Shown here one piece after another: positions 1-7,046 of a stretch of 9,196 nt of DNA. Numbering within the stretch: position 1 is the first letter of the stretch; each line of letters opens with the position of its first letter. The position numbers and the translations under genes were made by a program. The DNA comes from an archaeon (lineage in GTDB: Archaea; Nanobdellota; Nanobdellia; Pacearchaeales; GW2011-AR1), in the NCBI GenBank assembly GCA_027318675.1, contig DAHVOT010000029.1:1-9196 (forward strand), read 5' to 3'. The notes below the pieces were generated by a model. The model saw only the letters and a list, made by a program, of their open reading frames with translations. It did no database searches and was not told where the DNA came from.

Positions 1-1
1 C

Positions 2-1078
2 GATCTAAGATTTTCCATAAATCAATCAGGATTTTTAAGAAACTCAACAGTTTTAGGAGCAGGTAATTATTCTTTAAACATCACAATAAACGATTCATCA
101 AACAATATAAACTGGACAATCTACAAAGTTCAAGTAAACAAATCAACATATTATGATTGTGGGGTTTACTTTAATGCATCTTCTCCAATAACCTACCCAG
201 AAACTTTTATTGTTTACACTAATTGTTCTTCAGCCTACACTTTATACAGAAATGGAACAACTATTTCAAACAACTCAGTGATAGCATCAGGTGCAGGATA
301 TTACAACCTAACTGTAAGAAGAACAGACACACAAAATTACACAAATTGGTTTAGTTCAGAATTTTTTACAGTTCAAAAGAGTTCAGAAGAATTTAATGTG
401 CTATTTAATGCATCAAGTCCATTAACTTATCCAGAGATATTCTTGGTTTGGGCAAATTCAACAACACTATTCACATTAAGAAGAAACAATACAATAATTT
501 CAAATAATTCAATACAAAATAATGGCGCAGGTTATTTTAATTTTTCAGCACAAAGAACAGATATTCAAAATTATTCTTTTAATTACAATCAAAGCTTTTT
601 CACGGTTAATAAAGCAATAGATAGTTGTTCAGTCTACTTCAATGCAACCTCTCCAATAATTTATCCAGAAACTTTCATAGCTTACACAAATTGTACAACT
701 CCCTTTACACTATCCAGAAACGGAACTTCAATTTCAAATGCAACAACAATTAATTCAGGAGCAGGATATTATAATCTAACAGTAAGAAGAACAGACTCTA
801 TTAATTACACAAATATTCTGAACACCCAATTTTTCGCAATAAATAAAAATCCAGAAATTTGCCAAGTATTATTCAATGAATCTTCTCCATTAGAATATCC
901 CAAGACATTTTTAGTTTGGGCAAATTGTACTTCTCCATTCACTCTTTATAGAAATGCATCAACAATAATAAATAACACTGAACAAGCATTGCTTATAGGA
1001 GCTTATAATTTTTCAATGTTGAGAAATGATAGCGCTAATTACACCTTCTATTTCAATCAAACTCAAATGCTAATAATA
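2..1078 (+). repeat. Tandem 234-bp (78-residue) repeats, four full copies plus a cut one
   Basis: Equivalent codons recur at an exact 234-base period. The V-x-F-N-x-[ST]-S-P motif starts at 164, 398, 632 and 866, and the G-A-G motif preceding Y-[YF]-N starts at 56, 290, 524 and 758; the last unit has a slightly altered IGAYNF at the matching place. Each unit carries C-x-V-x-F-N, then Y-P-x-x-F, N-C-[ST], T-L-x-R-N, GAGYYN, R-T-D and N-Y-[TS]. Units 1 and 3 agree at about 50 of 78 residues by hand, more than units 1 and 2 (about 40). The domain family is not one I can name; a small beta-sandwich is the likely fold given the alternating pattern and two spaced cysteines. Confidence 0.93.
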
Positions 1079-4000
1079 GATATAACAAATCCTAATGCAA
1101 CTCTAATTTATCCTGAAAATAACACATTAACTTCAAGTATCACACATAACTTAACATTAAATGCAACAGATAATTATGGATTGTCAAATATGACTTTATT
1201 TGTTTACAACCAAACCAATTTAATTAATCAAACAACCCAAGAAATTTCAGGAACAGAGATTATTACAGGAATAGTATATAACTTTATTTATGATGGTATT
1301 TTTAAATGGTTTTACAAGATTTTTGATGTTGCAGGAAATTCATTCAACACAGCGAATAATACAATCACAATTGATACAACTTCTCCAGTAGTTTCTTTAA
1401 TATCTCCTTATAACGGAAAAGTTACCTCAAATTCAAATGTCCGGTTTGCAAGCAATTTCTCTGAAGCCAATAATTTAGTTAATGCAACTTTTTATCTTTG
1501 GAATTCAACCGAGGATTTAATAAATATCACAACAATAAATATTACTGGAAATTCTAATTCTACAAATCTTTCAGTGATTTTACCTTATTACGATGCTTTC
1601 AAATGGAATTATCTAGCTTGCGATAATTTAAGTAATTGTGATTGGAATTCAACAAATTATTCTCTTGAGTATGAATTACCAGAAGTTGGAATCTCAGTTC
1701 TTTATCCCTTGAATGATATAACTGTAGCAAAAAATAAATTTTTTAATATTACTTTAAATGTAACTTGTTTTGCAGGAGAGTGCGGAACAGTGAATGTAAG
1801 TTTAGATCCTATTTCTTGGTGGGATTCTTCATGGATTTACAGAAAACAAATTAATATTACAAATAATAATGCTACTAGTGTTTTGGAAAGTGGATATTCT
1901 TTTAACATTACATTAGATACTACCGGAGATAAATTTTTAGATAATGGAAATGATGTTAGAATTGTTTATTATAATGGGACAAGCAATATTGAGTTAGATA
2001 GAATAAATACAACTTCATTTAATTCTTCATCCACTATTCTTTGGTTTAAATTGCAGAGCAATATAAGTGCTTCAAGTGTAGATTCCAACTATTCAGTTTA
2101 TTATGGAAATCCTTATGCTACAAATCCCCCTACAAATAAAAGCAATATTTATTTGTTTTATGATAATTTCACTGATTCAAGTGCTTGGTCTACTTTTTCT
2201 GGAGCATGCAGTGCTTCAAGTTCACAGGGAAACCCTGTACCCTCTTTATTTATGTCTGGAAGTGGAACAACAGATAGGTGTTATGCAACTAATTTTAATT
2301 TACCCTCAACCCCTTATTTGATTGAAGCAGATGTTTATATCTCGAGCACAGGAGGAAGAGGAATAAGAAATATCGGGTTCAAACACACTACATCACATGC
2401 TAGTGGTTATATGTATAGAATGCAAACAAGTGGAGGAGATGGAGGTTTTTTCACTTTAAGTGGAACCGGGACTTGGACTAAACTTGGATCTAATGATGCA
2501 GATGTTTCTGCAGATACTTGGCATAATCTTAAACTTTTAATTAGAGGAACAAATTTCACTGCATGGATGGATGGAAACTATAGAAATTCTGTTGTTTCTT
2601 CAACTTATTCAAACACAAAAATAGGTACGCAAGATGATGGAGGTGCTGATACTGATAGTTATGTTGACAATTACCTTGTTAAAAGATATATTTACCCTGA
2701 TCCTAGTTCAAGTTTAGGTATAGAAGAAACTGGAATAAAAACAGGACTTGTTTCAATGATTCCTGGAACAATTCCATTTTATACAAATATCTCAAATCCA
2801 TATACAACATCTTATTTAACCAGATGGCAAAGCGAGACAATTGTGTTTTATGTTAATGCAACTGGAGCAGGCACTCATACCTTTTTTGCATTTGCAAATC
2901 TTACTGAAGATTTAAGTATAAATGATCTAACCCTTACCTGGAATGTAACTATTGATATAACTCCTCCAGAACTAACAATTATTAGCCCAAGCAATCAAAG
3001 TTATGATTCTTCTTCTTTAGATTTCAACATTTCTTCAAACGAACCTCTAAGCTCTTGCAAGTTTACAATCAATAATTGGATAACTAATTACACAATGAAT
3101 GAATTTAATTCAACTTATTTTTATTATACAAATTCTTCAATGAATGATAACTTTTATACTGTTAAATTCTCTTGCATAGATTTTGCAGGAAATACGAATA
3201 ATTCAGCTAATATCAATTTTACAGTAGATGTTTATGGCCCAAATATTAGTTTAACCACTCCATTAAATGCAACCTATAGCAACAATACTTTACAAAATCT
3301 TAGTTTCTCTGCAGCAGACTCTGTTGGTTTAAAAAACGCAACACTTTATATTTTTAATTCTTCTGGAAATTTAATTAATTTTACAAATATATTCATTTCT
3401 GGAAAAACAATTTTAACAGGAATAATTTACACTTTTACTTACGACGGTATTTTTACCTGGTTTTATAACATATTTGATATCGCTAACAATCAAGAGAACA
3501 CCCAAAATAATACAATAATAATAGATACAAAGAACCCGCTCATTAGTTATGGATCTGGAACAGAATTAAATTTTGCAAATGTTTCTAAAAATTGGATTTA
3601 TATTAATATAACTCTCAATGAAACAAACTTTGCAAATTTAACATTTGAATTATATAACGGGTCTACAGGAAATTTGTTGTTTAATCAAACAACTTACAAT
3701 GATTCAAGAAGAACAATCAACTGGACTAATTTGCAAGAAGGATTATATTGGTATAATGTAACTGTTACAGATTTAGCACTTAATAAAAATACTACTTCAA
3801 CTCAACAAATTAGATTAGATACTTCTCCTCCTGAAATTAAATTGGTTTTTCCAAATAATTTAACGTACGGGTACAATATAACTCTTTTAAGTTATACATT
3901 ATATGATCCTTTAATTGATCAGTGTTGGTATAGCATAAACGATTCTTCAAATATATCTATAACTTGTGGACAAAATATTTCAACTTTCTTAAGTGATGGA

Positions 4001-7000
4001 ACTTATACTTGGAAAATGTATTCAAATGATACCTTGGGACATCTAGGTTTATCTAATATAAGTTTTAAAATAGACACAGATATCCCTGCAGTCATAATTC
4101 ATTTTCCAGAGAATGTAACATATAACTATAATATTTCTACATTAAATTTTACAGCAACAGATGTTTCTTTAGATAAATGTTGGTATGTTTTAAATGCAGG
4201 AGAAAATATTACAACCGATTGTTTCCTTAATATTACTAATTTAGGTTCTCAGGAAGGTTTAAATGAACTACATCTTTTTGCAAATGATAGTGATGGAAAT
4301 ATTGGTGCTGATTTTGTATTTTTTAGTATTGATACAACTCCTCCCTCACTAAGGATAATTAATCCAGAAAATAATTCTTATTATCCAGAAAATATTTTAT
4401 TTAATATTTCTGGTAGCGAAAATTTAGATTATTGTATTTTTACTCTTGATGATTGGACAACGAATTATACAATGAATAGATATAATTCAACGGATTTCAG
4501 TTATGTTCTTAATTCAATAAGTGTAGGATATTATAATTCTAAATTTTGGTGCAATGACACAATGGGGAATATAAATAATACTGAAAATATTTATTTCTCT
4601 GCATATTATCCAAATATTATTTTAAATTTGATTTATCCAACTTCTCCAATTGAAGTTCCAAGATTAAGCTCTTTTAATTTCACTGTTAATGTAAGCTGTG
4701 AACTTGTTGATTGTGGAATAGTTAATGTTACTTTAGATCCCTTGGAAAATTGGTGGAACGAAAGTTGGAATTATAGAAGAAGCCTTAATTTATCTGGAAT
4801 AGGAACTGAATTAACTGATTTCCAGATTAATATTTCAATTAATTTAACAGAAGATTATATGCTTGGAAAAGTAAATTCAGATTGTTCAGATATTAGATTT
4901 GCAAATAGCACATCAAGTGAAATTCCATATTGGACAGAAAGTTGTTATATCAATGGAAGCAATTCAATTTTCTGGATTAAAGTTCCAACCCTTGCAGCTT
5001 CAGGAAACACTACCCTTTTTATGTATTATGGAAATACTGCCGCGTTAAATAAATCCAATGGAACTACAACTTTTGATTATTTTGATTCTGGAGATAATGT
5101 TGGATCTTGGACAATTGTAAACTCTGCTGGACAAACTTCTGCGCAAGGGCTCCCTCAACCAAGTTATTACGCTGTTTCAACTAATGGAAATTACATGTAC
5201 AAAAATATCGGACTTACTACAAATAGAATTATAGAATACAATTCAAGAAGCGATGGATTAGGAAATTTATTCTTTTTGACAAACAGTGCAGGTAGTGGTC
5301 AGCATATGAGGCTTGAAACAAGATCAGGTAGTAGTACAGGTATTGGTTCTGCAACAGCATGGACTTCTTGGGCAGCTCCTTCTCAAACTTGTTCAAATCT
5401 AGCAACAAATACTTGGTTTAATTTTAGATTAGTAATTGATTCAACAACAGCACAATCTTATGTGAATGATGTTGCTTGTGGAGGTTCATACACTTTTTCA
5501 AATAATGGAGAATACATAGGCTTCGTAGGAGATGCACTAGGAGGAGCATATACTACTTGGTGGGATAATCTTAGAGTTAGAAAATATTCTTCTACAATAC
5601 CAAGTTATTCCTTAGGCAATGAAGAAAATAAAGCAAAAGGGATTATATCCACAAATATTGGAGATATTCCTTTTTTTGCAGATGAAAATCCTAAGACAAC
5701 ACTTAGCTTAAATAAAGGTGAAAGTCAAGTAATAACTTTTATTGTAAATGCTACCGGAAGTTCAAAAACTTATGAATTTTTCGCATTTGCAAATTTAGTT
5801 AAGAATTCAAGTGTTACAAATTCTTCTTCTAAAGTGAATGTTACTATTCTTTCTTCAATAGTTTCTTTAATTTATCCAGAGGATTCATATAATTTTTCTG
5901 ATTTTACGATTCCTTTCTTTAATTTTTCAATAAATGAAGGGGAATTCACTAATTGTCAACTCTTTGGAAGCTGGGGAGGCTGGGAAGTTAAACAAACAAT
6001 AAATAATCCTTCCGCTAATGTTACTTTAAACTTTTCCAGCGAAAATGTAGGAAACGATGGAAATTATTTTTGGAATGTTGAATGTACAGACAATTATGGA
6101 GGTTCAATAACTAGTATTGTTAACTTCACATTTTCTACATTTTTGTTTCCAGATGCAATAAATTATTCTTCAGTAAACATCTCTCAAACAAAGGATGACG
6201 GTTCAGGAGAAGTTATTTTGGAATGGGAGCTAGCAAACCATTCAGATTATTATAAAATATATTATACAGATAATTTAACTCTTGAATTCGCTTTGCTTGA
6301 TCAAACAAATGAAACAAATTATGTTGACAAAACTGCTAATTCAACAAGAAGAAGATTTTATAAAATTTCCAATTGGAATCCAACAGGAGAAAATTTTAGT
6401 GATATTGTCTTGGGTAAGACAGTATATTACTTGAAAAGAAAACCAGAAGTAAACACAAGAAATTGGATAGGATTTTATTTAGAAAACAATACTTTAACAA
6501 ATGCAAATGAAAGTTTCCAACAAATAAATAATATCACTGCATTTACAATGTGGAATAGCACTATTCAAAAGAGAGTAACTTGCAATGAATTCTCTTGTCC
6601 AAGTTTCCCAAGTTGCACAGATACAAATTGTAATTTCGACTTGGAAGATGGAGCAGGATATGAAGTAAATTTGAATACAAGCTCTCCTGTATTTACTAAT
6701 TGGAGTTTGGTTGGAAAATTAAAAGATAAATCCAATGTTTCATTAATTACAAATTTAACTTCTTCTACTCAATTAAGTAAGAATTGGATATCTATTTTTG
6801 CAAATTCCTCTTTAAATGATGCACACTCTTTGATAATTTCGATACCTTATTCAGATGCTTTAACCAATTGGAACGAGTTAAATCAAATATCAGAAGGATA
6901 TATTGCAAATATTCCTTCATTCCCGCCATATATTGGAATAAACTTTGTTTTGGAACCAGAAAAAGGCTACGAAGTTTCAGTTACACAAAATTCATTATAT

Positions 7001-7012
7001 ACTCAAGCCTAG
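2..7012 (+). CDS. Giant multidomain Ig-like / DUF2341 surface glycoprotein, 5' end missing
   Basis: The frame is open from base 2 to a TAG at 7010-7012, giving 2336 visible residues; the repeat pattern continues upstream of the GTG at 278, so that codon is not the start and the true N terminus is off the left edge. Visible layout: 78-residue repeats (residues 1-359), about eleven Ig-like domains (360-2050), two of them interrupted by DUF2341 plus lectin-like modules (604-912 and 1581-1879), an FN3-like domain (2051-2140) and a duplicated C-terminal domain (2141-2336). Ig-like borders are marked by recurring IDTTSP / IDTTPP-type linkers and paired cysteines. About 150 N-X-S/T sequons suggest heavy N-glycosylation outside the cell. 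The C terminus (ending SLYTQA) has no hydrophobic anchor or basic tail. Likely role is adhesion or a cell-surface stalk; this is inferred from domain types. No catalytic motif was recognised. Confidence 0.9.
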   Translation, partial: DLRFSINQSGFLRNSTVLGAGNYSLNITINDSSNNINWTIYKVQVNKSTYYDCGVYFNASSPITYPETFIVYTNCSSAYTLYRNGTTISNNSVIASGAGYYNLTVRRTDTQNYTNWFSSEFFTVQKSSEEFNVLFNASSPLTYPEIFLVWANSTTLFTLRRNNTIISNNSIQNNGAGYFNFSAQRTDIQNYSFNYNQSFFTVNKAIDSCSVYFNATSPIIYPETFIAYTNCTTPFTLSRNGTSISNATTINSGAGYYNLTVRRTDSINYTNILNTQFFAINKNPEICQVLFNESSPLEYPKTFLVWANCTSPFTLYRNASTIINNTEQALLIGAYNFSMLRNDSANYTFYFNQTQMLIIDITNPNATLIYPENNTLTSSITHNLTLNATDNYGLSNMTLFVYNQTNLINQTTQEISGTEIITGIVYNFIYDGIFKWFYKIFDVAGNSFNTANNTITIDTTSPVVSLISPYNGKVTSNSNVRFASNFSEANNLVNATFYLWNSTEDLINITTINITGNSNSTNLSVILPYYDAFKWNYLACDNLSNCDWNSTNYSLEYELPEVGISVLYPLNDITVAKNKFFNITLNVTCFAGECGTVNVSLDPISWWDSSWIYRKQINITNNNATSVLESGYSFNITLDTTGDKFLDNGNDVRIVYYNGTSNIELDRINTTSFNSSSTILWFKLQSNISASSVDSNYSVYYGNPYATNPPTNKSNIYLFYDNFTDSSAWSTFSGACSASSSQGNPVPSLFMSGSGTTDRCYATNFNLPSTPYLIEADVYISSTGGRGIRNIGFKHTTSHASGYMYRMQTSGGDGGFFTLSGTGTWTKLGSNDADVSADTWHNLKLLIRGTNFTAWMDGNYRNSVVSSTYSNTKIGTQDDGGADTDSYVDNYLVKRYIYPDPSSSLGIEETGIKTGLVSMIPGTIPFYTNISNPYTTSYLTRWQSETIVFYVNATGAGTHTFFAFANLTEDLSINDLTLTWNVTIDITPPELTIISPSNQSYDSSSLDFNISSNEPLSSCKFTINNWITNYTMNEFNSTYFYYTNSSMNDNFYTVKFSCIDFAGNTNNSANINFTVDVYGPNISLTTPLNATYSNNTLQNLSFSAADSVGLKNATLYIFNSSGNLINFTNIFISGKTILTGIIYTFTYDGIFTWFYNIFDIANNQENTQNNTIIIDTKNPLISYGSGTELNFANVSKNWIYINITLNETNFANLTFELYNGSTGNLLFNQTTYNDSRRTINWTNLQEGLYWYNVTVTDLALNKNTTSTQQIRLDTSPPEIKLVFPNNLTYGYNITLLSYTLYDPLIDQCWYSINDSSNISITCGQNISTFLSDGTYTWKMYSNDTLGHLGLSNISFKIDTDIPAVIIHFPENVTYNYNISTLNFTATDVSLDKCWYVLNAGENITTDCFLNITNLGSQEGLNELHLFANDSDGNIGADFVFFSIDTTPPSLRIINPENNSYYPENILFNISGSENLDYCIFTLDDWTTNYTMNRYNSTDFSYVLNSISVGYYNSKFWCNDTMGNINNTENIYFSAYYPNIILNLIYPTSPIEVPRLSSFNFTVNVSCELVDCGIVNVTLDPLENWWNESWNYRRSLNLSGIGTELTDFQINISINLTEDYMLGKVNSDCSDIRFANSTSSEIPYWTESCYINGSNSIFWIKVPTLAASGNTTLFMYYGNTAALNKSNGTTTFDYFDSGDNVGSWTIVNSAGQTSAQGLPQPSYYAVSTNGNYMYKNIGLTTNRIIEYNSRSDGLGNLFFLTNSAGSGQHMRLETRSGSSTGIGSATAWTSWAAPSQTCSNLATNTWFNFRLVIDSTTAQSYVNDVACGGSYTFSNNGEYIGFVGDALGGAYTTWWDNLRVRKYSSTIPSYSLGNEENKAKGIISTNIGDIPFFADENPKTTLSLNKGESQVITFIVNATGSSKTYEFFAFANLVKNSSVTNSSSKVNVTILSSIVSLIYPEDSYNFSDFTIPFFNFSINEGEFTNCQLFGSWGGWEVKQTINNPSANVTLNFSSENVGNDGNYFWNVECTDNYGGSITSIVNFTFSTFLFPDAINYSSVNISQTKDDGSGEVILEWELANHSDYYKIYYTDNLTLEFALLDQTNETNYVDKTANSTRRRFYKISNWNPTGENFSDIVLGKTVYYLKRKPEVNTRNWIGFYLENNTLTNANESFQQINNITAFTMWNSTIQKRVTCNEFSCPSFPSCTDTNCNFDLEDGAGYEVNLNTSSPVFTNWSLVGKLKDKSNVSLITNLTSSTQLSKNWISIFANSSLNDAHSLIISIPYSDALTNWNELNQISEGYIANIPSFPPYIGINFVLEPEKGYEVSVTQNSLYTQA
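1811..2737 (+). other. DUF2341 plus lectin-like module, first copy, inserted in an Ig-like domain
   Basis: DUF2341 starts with the diagnostic WWDSSWIYRK (residues 606-615), continues with DVRIVYYNGT and ends at SVYYGNP. It is followed from about base 2156 by a lectin-like segment starting FYDNFTD, with a WHNLKLLI strand, a D-G-N hairpin and a closing VDNYLVKRY strand, as in concanavalin A-like jelly rolls that often follow DUF2341. DUF2341 has no established biochemical activity; sugar binding by the second half is inferred from the fold type. The flanks, CGTVNVSLDP before and TGLVSMIPGTIPFYT after, look like the two halves of one Ig-like domain. Confidence 0.8.
4742..5638 (+). other. DUF2341 plus lectin-like module, second copy, inserted in an Ig-like domain
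   Basis: Same architecture as the module at 1811-2737: WWNESWNYRR opens the DUF2341 part, SDIRFANSTSSEIPYW and the MYYGN motif follow, and the lectin-like part runs from FDYFDSGD (about base 5072) to a closing WDNLRVRKY strand. The flanks are again CGIVNVTLDP on the left and KGIISTNIGDIPFFA on the right, matching the first copy. Sequence identity to the first copy is low outside these motifs, so the duplication is old or the two were acquired separately. Confidence 0.8.
6152..6421 (+). other. FN3-like domain of the giant protein
   Basis: The segment has GEVILEWELANHSDYYKIYY, the typical FN3 B and C strands (W in strand B, Y-x-I-Y-Y in strand C), then a FYKISNWNPTGE stretch that fits strand F and the following turn. 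It links the Ig-like array to the duplicated C-terminal domain. FN3 is a structural or spacing module; a ligand cannot be inferred. Confidence 0.6.
6422..7009 (+). repeat. Duplicated C-terminal domain of about 100 residues per copy
   Basis: Two copies line up by N-W-I-[GS] (bases 6461 and 6782), a following stretch with L-[TN]-[ND]-A, a [MN]-W-N motif, and F-x-L-E-x-x-x-G-Y-E-V (GYEV at 6656 and 6965). The offset is about 103-107 residues. This NWI...GYEV type of domain is, from memory, frequent at the C terminus of large secreted proteins in DPANN archaea and candidate-phylum bacteria. It has no known enzymatic role; sorting or attachment is a reasonable guess. The first copy alone carries a four-cysteine loop (bases 6581-6631). 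Confidence 0.7.
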
Positions 7013-7025
7013 AAAGTTTTAAATA
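7011..7025 (+). promoter_or_regulatory. Archaeal BRE/TATA promoter for the 557-residue protein gene
   Basis: TTTAAATA at 7018-7025 fits the archaeal TATA consensus TTTAWATA exactly, and AGAAAGT at 7011-7017 fits the purine-rich BRE element placed directly upstream. The BRE overlaps the stop codon of the giant gene. The box is centred about 26 bases before the ATG at 7047, which is the normal distance to a transcription start, so the mRNA would begin at or next to the start codon (leaderless). Only a weak AAGG at 7035-7038 resembles a ribosome binding site. Confidence 0.65.
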
Positions 7026-7046
7026 TTTACATTCAAGGTTACTAAT

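Larger units (their letters stand above)
1079..6151 (+). other. Array of about eleven Ig-like domains inside the giant protein
   Basis: Approximate domain borders in bases are 1079-1387, 1388-1684, 1685-2953 (interrupted), 2954-3226, 3227-3523, 3524-3817, 3818-4072, 4073-4330, 4331-4603, 4604-5857 (interrupted) and 5858-6151. Most begin with a [DP]-x-x-x-P linker followed by a [ILV]-x-x-P-x-N strand and end near a D-x-x-G-N turn, as in bacterial/archaeal Ig-like domains found in surface proteins. The domains at 1079 and 3227 share TGIxYxFxYDGIFxWFYxIFD. Those at 2954 and 4331 share a C-x-F-T...TNYTM core. Those at 3818 and 4073 share CWY with a second cysteine 14 residues on. These pairs point to copying of individual domains. 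Borders are judged by eye and may shift by ten or more residues. Confidence 0.75.

Noticed and set aside
278..280. GTG as start codon of the giant gene
   Set aside because: It lies in the middle of a 78-residue repeat, and the frame is open with matching repeat sequence back to base 2.
2..1078. CRISPR or other noncoding direct repeats
   Set aside because: The 234-base repeats are diverged at the DNA level, keep reading frame and encode conserved residues; they are protein repeats.
2103..2321. 72-residue plus-strand frame inside the giant gene
   Set aside because: It overlaps the first DUF2341-lectin module in another frame and resembles no domain; it is a shadow.
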